Source: JAEUTH01 sp039931675 (GTDB lineage Bacteria > Bacteroidota > Bacteroidia > AKYH767-A > OLB10). Taken from it: a stretch of DNA of 64,000 nt. A model generated the notes under the pieces. That model made no database searches and was not told the origin of the DNA. It saw only the letters and a program-made list of their open reading frames with translations. This document shows positions 8,446 to 17,786 of the stretch, piece by piece. The stretch covers positions 14,841-78,840 of the forward strand of contig JBDTRM010000046.1 of assembly GCA_039931675.1 (NCBI GenBank), given 5' to 3'. A program made the position numbers and the translations under genes. The number at the start of each line of letters is the position of its first letter. Position 1 is the stretch's first letter.

Positions 8446-8976
8446 TTAAGTGTCAATTGTTACTATGCCATTTATTTCATACTTATTTAAATCCTCAGTC
8501 AAAATTCTTTTTCCTTTTCTTTTTTTATAAAATCTTATTTGGCAACCATTGTAATGCTCATCATTCGCCCATTTCATTTTTTTATCAAATTGTTGACCTA
8601 ATTCAACTGTCTCAAATGACAGGACAAATTGCAATTTCGTTTTACCTGCATTTTGAAACTTCTCAACTAATAGTTTTAAAGTTGTTAATCCTGCCGAAAT
8701 AATTTTTCTTAAATTTTCTTTGTCAGCAGTTTTTAAATAATCCTCAACATGAAAATGATTTATTAAACTTTCGGTTCCGGTTTTATCAACTAATGTTTTT
8801 GGAAAAGGGTTTTTTTCATTTGTTAATGTTGTCATAGTGATACAATCGTTCTGCTCTAAAATTTCTCCTGAAATAAGTTTGCTTAATTTTTGGGGAATTG
8901 CAAAGTCAACAGTCTTGAAGTCAATATCAAGCTGTTTTAAATATCTGTCAAAAATCTTATTGGTTTTTATTTTCAC
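8446..8976 (-). CDS. Hypothetical protein, 176 aa
   Basis: A soluble, lysine-rich protein with a GTG start (MKIKTNKIFDRYLKQ). No signal peptide or membrane segment is visible. The N-terminal half is predicted helical; the C-terminal part (CQIRFYKKRKGKRILTEDLNKYE) is basic. I do not recognise the family. Rpt-A copy 2 lies 25 bases upstream. The ATG inside that repeat opens an eight-codon reading frame (MKCRTLYN) ending one base before the GTG, which could be a leader peptide or coincidence. Confidence 0.65.
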   Translation of the reverse strand: MKIKTNKIFDRYLKQLDIDFKTVDFAIPQKLSKLISGEILEQNDCITMTTLTNEKNPFPKTLVDKTGTESLINHFHVEDYLKTADKENLRKIISAGLTTLKLLVEKFQNAGKTKLQFVLSFETVELGQQFDKKMKWANDEHYNGCQIRFYKKRKGKRILTEDLNKYEINGIVTIDT

Positions 8977-9001
8977 GTCAGTTGTAAAGAGTTCGACATT
9001 T

Positions 9002-9042
9002 CATTTTAAAACTATTTGGTTTGCGAAAAGTAGGGAATAAAT
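9002..9042 (-). repeat. Rpt-A copy 2
   Basis: A well-conserved copy. In the gene direction it reads ATTTATTCCCTACTTTTCGC then AAACCAAATAG and TTTTAAAATG. It sits immediately upstream of the gene starting at 8976 and downstream of the gene ending at 9094, the position shared by most copies. Confidence 0.85.
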
Positions 9043-9093
9043 GACAGGACTATCATTGTTTTGTTGAGAAGGAAAGAAACTTGTAAGCTGATA

Positions 9094-9561
9094 TTATTCA
9101 CATTCATAAAACCCACTGAAATTTATTGAATCCTTTAAAACAGGAAATATTCTTAAATAACATTTATCTACTTTTAGTAGGACTGAATCTGATGAACAAC
9201 TTACATCAACAAAATAAATGTAGTTATAACTATTATTTACCATTGAAATTGAGTCACCGATAATTAAATTAGGATCTCCTAAATAATGCTTCAGCTCTTT
9301 GCTATCTTGAAATTTGTAAATCTGATTTAAAATATCCCTCCATAATTTAATTCTTTTCCCTTTGCACCCTAAACTATCTTCTTTCCATTTCATAAAAAGA
9401 TAAGCAAGACTATCGTCAATTAATATTGACTTTTCAATTTTATTAGTTTGGCATTTACATTTATTACTACCAGAAAACGCCAAGTTTGCTGTGGCAATAA
9501 AAATAACAACAAAAATACGTTTAGATATTCTCTTCACACCGCTTTCAATTTCATATTTCAT
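9094..9561 (-). CDS. Secreted hypothetical protein, 155 aa
   Basis: Begins MKYEIESGVKRISKR, then a hydrophobic stretch IFVVIFIATANLAFSG, consistent with an export signal. The mature part has several Cys residues (NKCKCQ, LGCKGK, DVSCSSD) and a C-terminal beta-rich half ending GFYECE. The start ATG coincides with the ATG of a diverged Rpt-A copy, so the first residues are encoded by the repeat. No family is recognised. Confidence 0.65.
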   Translation of the reverse strand: MKYEIESGVKRISKRIFVVIFIATANLAFSGSNKCKCQTNKIEKSILIDDSLAYLFMKWKEDSLGCKGKRIKLWRDILNQIYKFQDSKELKHYLGDPNLIIGDSISMVNNSYNYIYFVDVSCSSDSVLLKVDKCYLRIFPVLKDSINFSGFYECE

Positions 9562-9582
9562 TTGTCAGTTATTTGGTTGGCC
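9546..9582 (-). repeat. Rpt-A copy 3 (diverged)
   Basis: In the gene direction it reads CCAACCAAATAACTGAC then AAATGAAATATGAAATTG. The distal half (ATGAAATATGAAATTG) closely matches the extended Rpt-A consensus and supplies the ATG of the gene starting at 9561. The promoter-side half is degraded. Confidence 0.5.
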
Positions 9583-9615
9583 TTATGTTTTTGAAAATGG
9601 AATGTGCTTCTGTTA

Positions 9616-10128
9616 TCAATTCATCTTTAGATTTTCATCTATCCATGCATCTAACTTTCCGTCCGCATCACTCTTTATGAGCTTATCCATATTTTTATCT
9701 TTCTGGATTCCTTTGCCCGTCTTATAAACGCTTATCATATCATGGAGAGCGGCCTTCTGCTTAGGTCGTATATCTTTTGAGTAATTGTTTTCGAGAACAT
9801 ATTTTGCAGATGATGCCATAAAGAGCACTAACATCCCTTCATTTTTTTTGTCAAAGTTCATAATAGTCTCATTGATTTCTACGCTTACCGAAGGACTTCC
9901 GTTTATCCATTTTACAACAAATGCCGATACATCTTTTCGTTTTTCAATCTGCTCATTGGATGGAGTTTCTTTAAGCCATTTAGCCGCTTCGATAATACTT
10001 TTTTCATACTGGGCATAATCTTCGGCCAATACAAACTGGTAGTCTTTAGGAACTTCGAAACTCTGAGCGCAAAGATTTTTTGCGGTTAGGATAAATAAGC
10101 TGACAAGAATTAAATTGATTGTTTTCAT
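9616..10128 (-). CDS. Secreted hypothetical protein, 170 aa
   Basis: Signal peptide MKTINLILVSLFILTAKNLCAQ with cleavage after CAQ. The mature protein is helical and charged (VPKDYQFVLAEDYAQYEKSI near its start) with no cysteine or obvious catalytic motif. The stop at 9616 and the start at 10128, about 40 bases from the end of the DUF3857 gene, suggest it is the last gene of that operon. I have no family name for it. Confidence 0.75.
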   Translation of the reverse strand: MKTINLILVSLFILTAKNLCAQSFEVPKDYQFVLAEDYAQYEKSIIEAAKWLKETPSNEQIEKRKDVSAFVVKWINGSPSVSVEINETIMNFDKKNEGMLVLFMASSAKYVLENNYSKDIRPKQKAALHDMISVYKTGKGIQKDKNMDKLIKSDADGKLDAWIDENLKMN

Positions 10129-10167
10129 AATTTTTGATTTTAATTTATTTGAGATTGTAATTGCTGA

Positions 10168-12282
10168 CTATAAAGTTTTTTCGAGCACAAGCGTTACCTT
10201 GTTAAAATCGGCAGATGCATTTATAACTTTCCTGAACTGATCATATTGATTAACAGGATAAGTTAGATTATTATAGAACTCATGAATTTTTATTTCGATT
10301 TTATTTTCGCTTTGCGTGTAGCTGGAAATAAATCCCATAGTGGGCGAACCGGTTTCGCCACCGGTAATGTTCATATTGATTGCATCAAGTCCTTTGGCAA
10401 CATAACCTGTAGGAACTGTAATGGTAATAGTGCGGTCGAGATTATGGGGGAAGTTAATTTCCATTGGTTTCTGGCGTGGCTTATCCTGGTACATTTCTAC
10501 CTGCGGACCTATAACCGCTCCAACTTTGAAGAGGTATGTTTTATCAGCTTTTTCGAGCAATGATGAATAAGTGATATCGGCATTAATTATAAAATCTTTA
10601 TCAGCTTCATTAGTATTGAGGTTATAATTTGAAGCATCTATATTAACCACTTTGGCGCCTTCAACTCCCATTTTCATTACCTCATCCAATAGCTCTTTCT
10701 TTTTGTCGGGCTGGGCATAAAAATAATAAGGACGCACGCCAATGGCTGCAAAACCAGCCATGCTGCGATGCGTATGCTGCACCACCTGGAGCATATCCTG
10801 CGAAAACCTGATTGCAATTTCCATATTGTCGTGGCTGGTTGCTGCGGTGGCATCGGGTAATTTCTTTATAGTAGTCACGCCTGAAACAATGTCGCCCAGC
10901 CCCACTTCTTTTATAAACAGTGCATAGCAGCCGCTGTATTGCGCAGGCGGATCGCCCACCCTTGAAACAAAGTTTGCCGGCATTACATATTTATTAATTG
11001 AAGGATAAAAAAACATCACATCTTCAAGATAATTCCATGATTCAAAATCGGGATCAAACCGCCTCGAGTATCTGCTTGAGGTTACAACTATCTCCAGTTT
11101 TAAACCGGCAATCTTAGACAAGGCAAAACATAATTTATTGGCACCAAATTCATCTGCTATCTCTTTTTTAATTACGGTAGCAAGGTTGTCACCATCAGCA
11201 TTTTCGCGAATATCAAAAGAGGTTTTAATGCAGCTTTCAATGGCTCTTACTTTATCCTCGTCTGTTTTGCTTTTCAGGTCAAGCTTTGAAGCCAATTTTT
11301 CAACAGCCTTTGTTTCATCTTTTTCCATTGTGCTGAGGCGCTGATAAAATTTATTACCGGCATCAGCGAAAGACATCAGGTTCGTTTTACCTGTTGAAGT
11401 GTTTTGCGAAAGCTTATATTCTATCCTGGTAAGATTTGCATCTTCTATTGCATATTTTTCATCATTAGATGGTGCAACATTATTAAACACTGCTGTAACA
11501 AAGCGTTTTTTACCGATAAGTGTATCCGGCATGTTACAAGTACCGTTATATACTTTGGCTTTCATAATAAGATTTTCAGGGCTTATAATATCCAATTCAA
11601 ACTGGCGCGTCAACACACCTGATTGAACAAATTCACTGCTGCCTGAATAAGTAGTATAGCGCTTAGTGGTATAATAATATTCAAGCTCGCTCCCTTTTTC
11701 AAGACCATCCACTGCAAGCGACATATAAACCTGCCCCTTCTCGGTAACAGGTTTCATTTCGCCAAGCAGCATTTCTTTTGATTTGCCTCCGCTGTTTACC
11801 GATCTTGCTTTAAAGGATATCAGCATGTCAGGGTTCCTCACAGGGATATATATTTTATTATACTCATCTACTGATTTACTTTCATTAATATGAACGATGC
11901 GATGCCGGAAATAATATTGCTCAATTTCACCATCTTTATTATAGATGTATTCAATTACACGCTTATCTGTAATAACCACCACAGGCTCGGCTGCTTCAGT
12001 TGCACTGAGCTGGTGAATTGCCGAACTGCCTTCCCATTCGTAGTTTCTCATTTCAATACTCTGCGACCATGCGCAGAAGGGAAGAAAGATTGCGATTAAT
12101 AATACTTTACTTTTAAAATGGATAAATAATCCGGCAGAATATTTTGAATTAAAGATATCGAACAAACGAATTAAGAATTTAGAAGTACACCGTTTTAAAC
12201 TTCTAAATTCCATTGTTCTAATGTTCTGAATTCTTAATTCATTTTGATCTTGGATTGTCCATGTCAGAGATTTACTTTTCAT
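10168..12282 (-). CDS. DUF3857/transglutaminase-like protein, probably non-catalytic
   Basis: A DUF3857-type protein, up to 704 residues. A hydrophobic export signal (VLLIAIFLPFCAWSQ, residues about 60-74) is followed by the beta-rich DUF3857 domain (KRVIEYIYNKDGEIEQYYFR) and a transglutaminase-like region near residues 330-460. The catalytic pattern is degraded: where the paralog at 12347-14275 has YGDCKDKS, this protein has FGANKLCF, and no clear His/Asp partners remain. The first ~60 residues are encoded by palindromic DNA and look like translated intergenic sequence, so the real start may be ATG 12213 or a TTG near 12165. Confidence 0.8.
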   Translation of the reverse strand: MKSKSLTWTIQDQNELRIQNIRTMEFRSLKRCTSKFLIRLFDIFNSKYSAGLFIHFKSKVLLIAIFLPFCAWSQSIEMRNYEWEGSSAIHQLSATEAAEPVVVITDKRVIEYIYNKDGEIEQYYFRHRIVHINESKSVDEYNKIYIPVRNPDMLISFKARSVNSGGKSKEMLLGEMKPVTEKGQVYMSLAVDGLEKGSELEYYYTTKRYTTYSGSSEFVQSGVLTRQFELDIISPENLIMKAKVYNGTCNMPDTLIGKKRFVTAVFNNVAPSNDEKYAIEDANLTRIEYKLSQNTSTGKTNLMSFADAGNKFYQRLSTMEKDETKAVEKLASKLDLKSKTDEDKVRAIESCIKTSFDIRENADGDNLATVIKKEIADEFGANKLCFALSKIAGLKLEIVVTSSRYSRRFDPDFESWNYLEDVMFFYPSINKYVMPANFVSRVGDPPAQYSGCYALFIKEVGLGDIVSGVTTIKKLPDATAATSHDNMEIAIRFSQDMLQVVQHTHRSMAGFAAIGVRPYYFYAQPDKKKELLDEVMKMGVEGAKVVNIDASNYNLNTNEADKDFIINADITYSSLLEKADKTYLFKVGAVIGPQVEMYQDKPRQKPMEINFPHNLDRTITITVPTGYVAKGLDAINMNITGGETGSPTMGFISSYTQSENKIEIKIHEFYNNLTYPVNQYDQFRKVINASADFNKVTLVLEKTL
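12168..12240. repeat. Nested palindrome at a gene start
   Basis: Inner arms AATTTAGAAGT (12176-12186) and ACTTCTAAATT (12199-12209), with outer arms GAATTAAGAA (12168-12177) and TTCTTAATTC (12231-12240). It overlaps the annotated N-terminus of the DUF3857 gene and argues that translation starts further inside. Confidence 0.5.
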
Positions 12283-12346
12283 TGATGTAATTTTGAATGA
12301 TGAATGACGAATAACCTTATACCCTATACCCCAATACCCTTATACC

Positions 12347-14275
12347 CTAATTCTGCTGAAGCACCACTACCTGCGAGTAAGCATCGTTTAATTTATTGAT
12401 CATTTTGTTCCAGTCGTCAAATTGATTTGTCTCTTTCACAAGTGTATCAAATGAAATTGTTTTTTCCATCCAAACTTTATTTCCCGCGGTATGATAAACA
12501 ATATTGTATCCGAAAAAGCCTGATTTGTATTCACTGTTTTCAGGCACCTTGAATAAATTATATCCTGAAGGAATTGTAAGTACAGTTATCTGCCTGAGAA
12601 TATATTTGTAATCGTACTGCTTTTCCTTTTTAGTTTTACTTGTCTCAATCAGCTCACCCTGCAGCGATTTTTTCAAATGCATATTTACATACATTTTATT
12701 GTCTATCTGCTTGGTGTAAACCGGAATCGTCACGTTATAATTAAAAATTGCTGTGTCGCTGTAATCGTTCACACCTTTCCAGGTGATGGAATCAATTTTA
12801 CACTTGTTATTGCCGAATTCAAAACTCTGAGCCATGCCCTCCTGCTTATCTTTTTCTGAAACATCAGAAAATGCATTTGAAATCATATAATTAAAAAAAC
12901 CGCCATAGCTTGAGTGCCCCGTGCCTTTAATAGTAGTGCCGTCAAAAGTTATATCAAGAGAATCTGTTTTGAAATTTTTTTCCTTTTCAATAACCGGCAC
13001 TTTTGCAATTACAAATGAATCGGCATTGATAGCAATCAGCGCTTCTTTACACTGGATAAAAGAAGAGGGATAGCCGAAGGCAAGACCTGATGCAGTGCCA
13101 TCAAGGAAACACCATTGATCATGATAGCGCAATGAAATAATCATGTGATTGTCCACTACAGGCGTGGGTAATTCATGGTAAGAATAAGGAATGCTCCTGG
13201 TGCCTATCCAGGTAAAATAAGCAGGAATGCCGGCTGACTTGAAGAGCGCATACAATAAACTGGATTTGTCTTTACAATCTCCATAACGCCTGGCATAAAC
13301 CAACTCAGCATCGCGGGGAATAAAACCGCCCAGGCCATATTCGAATGCAATGTATTTTGTATGGTCCTGCACCCAGTAATATATTGACTTGATTTTTTGC
13401 TTTTCATCGGTGATGCCCCGCGTAAGCGAATCAGCTAATAGCTGAATGGCGTCTGAGTTAGCTGTTACAAGCTGACTGATATGAGCATAATACCAGGTAT
13501 ATAATTGCTTAACATCACTCAGAACAGGTATCGTTTTATCATTAACGGTATATTTATCTACATACAAAATAACATGCGGTGCATGCAGGCGCCAGTTGTC
13601 TTCTTCATCCTCATCATCGTAAGCCGGCCGGTTATTAGCCTGCCAGGTATAGGTAATGCTGTTTTTCATTTCCTTTTTTGAAAATTCAATTCCGGCAGTA
13701 TCGCCCTTCAAAAGATATTTAAGGCTTACATTTTTAGGAAACGTAACTGAGTATTCCATTTTTGATGACGGAGAATAAGCGGCAAGAAAAAAAGGGGCAA
13801 TGAAATGCGGATCCTTATATTGCTCATGGTAAGAATAAGAAGCTACTGCGCCTTGTTTCAATGAAGGATAATCGAAATAGATTTGTTTAAGATCATCATA
13901 AAACACACCTCTCTTCCGGGGTTTGTCAACAAATGTTTCTTCCACTTCTATTTTCCTAAGCCTGCCATTACTTTGCGGTACATAGCTCTGCGCTTTCAGA
14001 TTACTTATGGCCTCGTTCTCTTCATAATAATAAATTGACCTGCGCTTGTAAAGATTAGCCTTGTCATTTAAAAAAAGCAGATCGCTTGTATAATCAGTTC
14101 CTATTTCGAGCTTATCATCTTTAATGCTGATATTAATTGCCGCCTTGTTAGTAAGAAAAAAAGCATCAGCATAAGGGTACCTTTCCCTGATCCTTTCGGT
14201 ATTAAAATCAGGCTGGGCAAATACGACCAGCGTACAGCATAAAAAATAAAGTGTTGATATAAATATTTTCATCAT
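12347..14275 (-). CDS. DUF3857 and transglutaminase domain protein
   Basis: A 642-residue secreted protein with signal peptide MMKIFISTLYFLCCTLVVFA. DUF3857 occupies about residues 50-230. A transglutaminase core follows with Cys in YGDCKDKSS (about 334), His in VDNHMI (about 377) and Asp in CFLDGTA (about 392), so the triad is complete. The last 200 residues are a beta-rich C-terminal domain typical of these proteins. Its start overlaps the end of the MORN gene (ATGATGA), so the two are translationally coupled. The substrate is unknown; such proteins act in the periplasm or at the cell surface. Confidence 0.9.
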   Translation of the reverse strand: MMKIFISTLYFLCCTLVVFAQPDFNTERIRERYPYADAFFLTNKAAINISIKDDKLEIGTDYTSDLLFLNDKANLYKRRSIYYYEENEAISNLKAQSYVPQSNGRLRKIEVEETFVDKPRKRGVFYDDLKQIYFDYPSLKQGAVASYSYHEQYKDPHFIAPFFLAAYSPSSKMEYSVTFPKNVSLKYLLKGDTAGIEFSKKEMKNSITYTWQANNRPAYDDEDEEDNWRLHAPHVILYVDKYTVNDKTIPVLSDVKQLYTWYYAHISQLVTANSDAIQLLADSLTRGITDEKQKIKSIYYWVQDHTKYIAFEYGLGGFIPRDAELVYARRYGDCKDKSSLLYALFKSAGIPAYFTWIGTRSIPYSYHELPTPVVDNHMIISLRYHDQWCFLDGTASGLAFGYPSSFIQCKEALIAINADSFVIAKVPVIEKEKNFKTDSLDITFDGTTIKGTGHSSYGGFFNYMISNAFSDVSEKDKQEGMAQSFEFGNNKCKIDSITWKGVNDYSDTAIFNYNVTIPVYTKQIDNKMYVNMHLKKSLQGELIETSKTKKEKQYDYKYILRQITVLTIPSGYNLFKVPENSEYKSGFFGYNIVYHTAGNKVWMEKTISFDTLVKETNQFDDWNKMINKLNDAYSQVVVLQQN

Positions 14276-17200
14276 TCATAAGGGATATCGTTAACGTAAC
14301 GCAATTTCTTTTTCTGCTTTCCTGTAACATCATCATAGGTAATGAGCAAACCTTCCTTTGATCCGTTTAAATAATTTTCCTGTTTTACAAGAATGCCTTT
14401 TTCATTATAGTATTTGCTGCTGCCATACAGATTGCCTCCTAAATAGTTCTTTTCGTTTTTAGTTTGCCCGTTATCGTAATATTCTTTGGACAATCCACTC
14501 TCATCACCAGCTATAAAAACTTCTGTTGATTCAATTTTTCCATTCATATAATAATAAGTTCTCTTGCCTTCGTTGAATCCATCCATTACATTAATTTCGG
14601 CTGATTTGTTTCCGTTTGGGTAATATGAAGTAAAACTTACTGTTTGCTTTATCACAGGAACGTCTTCAATATACTTTCCATTTTTGTCCAGGTAGCTATA
14701 GGCAATAATATTTCCATCACTGTATTTTAACCTGTAACGGGGAGTAATACCATCTGCTGCATAGTAAACGAAATAACCTTCACGCTCATCACGCTTATAT
14801 TTTCCGGTCAGCGAAAGTTTTCCTTTATCATCGTACCAGAACGCGCTGTCTTCAACATCGCCCTGCCTGTAATGAAAAACTGAAGATATGGTTCCGTTTT
14901 CATTATAGTTTTTTGAAATACTGTCAATGAGGTTGTTTTTGTAAAAATCTTCATCCTTCACTTTCCCATTATAATAATATTCCACACGCTTGCCATTGCG
15001 CTGGCCGTTGGCAAAGGATTGTACAATCCTTTTTTCTCCGTTAGGGAAAAACCAGGTTCCCTCTCCGTCTTTTTCCCCGTTTTTAAAAGTTACTTTCTGG
15101 TCAACTGACTTATTTAAATGCAGCGATTTGAAATCAAGAGCTCCCTTGATAAATTCCTGGCGACATATTATATGATTAGCAGTATCATACGATGAAGATA
15201 CTGCCAGCAAGTCATTTTCATCAAAGCAGTTTTCATATTGCAGCCTTCCTGATTCATCAAACTGTTGCTGACAGCCATAACTTTTGTCGTTAAGGTAATA
15301 ATTGATTTCTGAAATGGTTTTGTCAGGATAATACTCATGCCATTCGCCCTGCGCCATATCATCCGCATACCAGCCCTCTTTTTGAATATTGCCGTTTTTA
15401 TAATAATAAATTAAATATCCGTCAACCTTGCCATCTTTATAAGCCGCCTTTTCTTTCACATTGCCGTTTTTAAAATAATAAGTTGCCTCCCCGTTTTTAA
15501 GCCCATCTTTATAATTGATCTCATTAACTTTTTTACCTGTTTTGTGATATGAAGTCCACAAGCCTTCAACTTTACCATCCACCAATTTGCCTTCAGTATT
15601 TTTACACGAGCCAGCAGGAAACCACGATACGAAATCAAGCTTTCCGCCCTTCTCCTCTCCCTGCGAAATAATTTTACCGGTTTTATCCATGTACTTGTAC
15701 TTCTTCATATTACCATTCTTATATTGAATTTCGGCATATTGAATTCCATCATCATCATCAAACAGTTTATTTAATCCATCTATTGTTCCGTTATTCATTT
15801 CGCTTTCTGAGTATAGCTTTCCGTTTTCATGAAACTCTTTCCATATACCGGTTTCTTTGCCGCCTTTAAACGAACCTGTTCTTTTCAAAATCCCATTATC
15901 AAAATAAACCTTCCACTCTCCTTCATAAAGATCATTAACCACTTTGCCTTCGCTCATTAGTGTTCCGTCAGGGTTGTATTTTTTCTGGGTTCCGTTTTCT
16001 TTTCCGTTTATATAAGTTGTTTCGATGTACAGTGTGCCGTCACTGTAATACTCGTGATAGCTTCCATCGTTCAGGTTATTTTTACTTGAATACTTCTTTT
16101 TTAATTTTCCGTTTTCATGATTAATGATTATTTCGCCTTCGGTTTTTCCATCTTTAAAAGTTCCTTTTGCGCTCATTACACCTGTTGAATAGTAGTACTC
16201 AACTACACCCTGGTAAATCTCATTTTGATAAGTTCCTTTTTCGCTTAACTGGCCGTTTTTGTAAAACGACTGCGATAACCCGCTTACTTTATCATTATCA
16301 TAATTTACAATCTTACGAAGCCCGCCTTCAGGATAATAATATTTCCACTCACCCTGTACCAGGCCTTTATCATTATAATTTCCAAAGCTTTTTACACCAC
16401 CTGAAGGATGAAAGTAAACCCATGGCCCTTTATTAATTTTTGCTTTTGTATCATAATCGCCCACTGATTTTATATTCTTGTTGTTATAAAGATTAATATA
16501 ACCTGTGAATTCGTTGCCATTAACTTTTATCTTTTCCCTGTTCATTTTAAAGGCAACATAATCGCCTGCAAAGTCAACCATCTTATCAATTTTTGATTTA
16601 TTGTCTTTATAAGCTTTTTGCACAGCATCTTCTTTCACTCCTCCAAATGACAGATACATAAGCGCATCGAAATAGTTGTTCTTCCATAGCTCGCTGAAAA
16701 GCGGAACATAAGTCTGCATCCAGAAACCCTTATCGGCTGCATTGTACTGTAGCTTTTCGTTTAAGGCTTGCATCGTTTTTACAATTTTAAGATAGGTGAG
16801 TTTTACATTTGTTTTGTATTTATCATCAAGAGCTGTTTTTGAGCGTATAATTTCATCAATATCTTCAAAGTGATCATTGCCATAAACAATATCAATTACC
16901 GAGTCTTTGTTTACTTTGTATTCACCACCGGCAATTTTTTCAATATTGCCTAATGCGCTAACCGATCGCTTCGAGGTGTTTTCAATAAGCAAAAACATTT
17001 GGAAAGACAACAAAGCCTCTACAAACTTATTATTTCGCATAGCGAGCACTGCAAGTTGAAAATGACTGCCGGCATGCAATGGATTAAGGCGGATTGCTTT
17101 TTGAAAACATTGCACAGCCAGGCTGTCTTTATTATGCACGGCATAAGCCACACCCTTTTCAAAATAATACTTGTAGTGATAAGGAAACCGCTTTATTCCC

Positions 17201-17583
17201 TCATCGTAGCTGGCGATGGCCTTATCAAGACTATCAGCTATATCATAAGCATTGCCCAGTAAAAGGTAAAAGTTTATCGAGTATTCAGAATTAAGAGCTA
17301 TTCCTTTTTTACAGGTTTCAATGGCTTTTATTGAATCGCCAGATGCCAGGTAACTCGTCACCAGTTCTGAAAGCGCATAAGCGTAGTTAGTATCATTCCT
17401 GTTAATGCTCAGGTACTTTGCTATGGCTTCTTTAAACTTGCCATCATCATGCAATTTCACGCCTTCGGTAATTGCTTCACCTGAATTTACGAGCGGAATA
17501 CGTTGATGATCCTGCGCCTGCAGCTGAATTAAATTAATAAAAATTAATGCTGCTGTTAACAGCGCTGATAAGATTGTTCGCAT
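14272..17583 (-). CDS. TPR and MORN/YwqK-like repeat protein, 1103 aa
   Basis: A secreted protein with signal peptide MRTILSALLTAALIFINLIQ. TPR units fill about residues 30-200, and a linker runs to about 380. From there to the end about twenty MORN_2 (YwqK-type) units repeat, each around 23 residues with patterns such as YYPEGGLRKIVNYDNDKVSG and ENGKLYSESEMNNG. The MORN part is exceptionally long. ATG 17583 is preferred to the upstream 17613 because it starts the signal peptide. It is first in an ATGA-coupled operon with the two DUF3857 genes. MORN_2 proteins are often labelled YwqK-family antitoxins, but this one looks like a structural surface or periplasmic scaffold. Confidence 0.88.
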   Translation of the reverse strand: MRTILSALLTAALIFINLIQLQAQDHQRIPLVNSGEAITEGVKLHDDGKFKEAIAKYLSINRNDTNYAYALSELVTSYLASGDSIKAIETCKKGIALNSEYSINFYLLLGNAYDIADSLDKAIASYDEGIKRFPYHYKYYFEKGVAYAVHNKDSLAVQCFQKAIRLNPLHAGSHFQLAVLAMRNNKFVEALLSFQMFLLIENTSKRSVSALGNIEKIAGGEYKVNKDSVIDIVYGNDHFEDIDEIIRSKTALDDKYKTNVKLTYLKIVKTMQALNEKLQYNAADKGFWMQTYVPLFSELWKNNYFDALMYLSFGGVKEDAVQKAYKDNKSKIDKMVDFAGDYVAFKMNREKIKVNGNEFTGYINLYNNKNIKSVGDYDTKAKINKGPWVYFHPSGGVKSFGNYNDKGLVQGEWKYYYPEGGLRKIVNYDNDKVSGLSQSFYKNGQLSEKGTYQNEIYQGVVEYYYSTGVMSAKGTFKDGKTEGEIIINHENGKLKKKYSSKNNLNDGSYHEYYSDGTLYIETTYINGKENGTQKKYNPDGTLMSEGKVVNDLYEGEWKVYFDNGILKRTGSFKGGKETGIWKEFHENGKLYSESEMNNGTIDGLNKLFDDDDGIQYAEIQYKNGNMKKYKYMDKTGKIISQGEEKGGKLDFVSWFPAGSCKNTEGKLVDGKVEGLWTSYHKTGKKVNEINYKDGLKNGEATYYFKNGNVKEKAAYKDGKVDGYLIYYYKNGNIQKEGWYADDMAQGEWHEYYPDKTISEINYYLNDKSYGCQQQFDESGRLQYENCFDENDLLAVSSSYDTANHIICRQEFIKGALDFKSLHLNKSVDQKVTFKNGEKDGEGTWFFPNGEKRIVQSFANGQRNGKRVEYYYNGKVKDEDFYKNNLIDSISKNYNENGTISSVFHYRQGDVEDSAFWYDDKGKLSLTGKYKRDEREGYFVYYAADGITPRYRLKYSDGNIIAYSYLDKNGKYIEDVPVIKQTVSFTSYYPNGNKSAEINVMDGFNEGKRTYYYMNGKIESTEVFIAGDESGLSKEYYDNGQTKNEKNYLGGNLYGSSKYYNEKGILVKQENYLNGSKEGLLITYDDVTGKQKKKLRYVNDIPYE

Positions 17584-17786
17584 GAGTTTAAGAAAATTTA
17601 AGAGGGCGCACAATGTAAATAAATGAGATGAAAACGATATAATTTTTTAAAAATTATTGCCTTCACTGTTCCCGTTTAAATTAGGGATTGTCTGCCTTGC
17701 TTTAAAAGGTTAATTGTTTTTATGAAAATAAATGTTCTGATAAGAATTAATCAGCAACCCTAAGAAATTTTTTTTTGATTATCCTG

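Noticed and set aside
8352..8702. Plus-strand frame of 116 codons over the 8446-8976 gene
   Set aside because: It covers the floA end and the antisense of a better supported gene, and is low in complexity.
14990..15175. Plus-strand frames inside the MORN gene
   Set aside because: They are shadows of the repeated codons on the other strand; the MORN pattern is clear on the minus strand.
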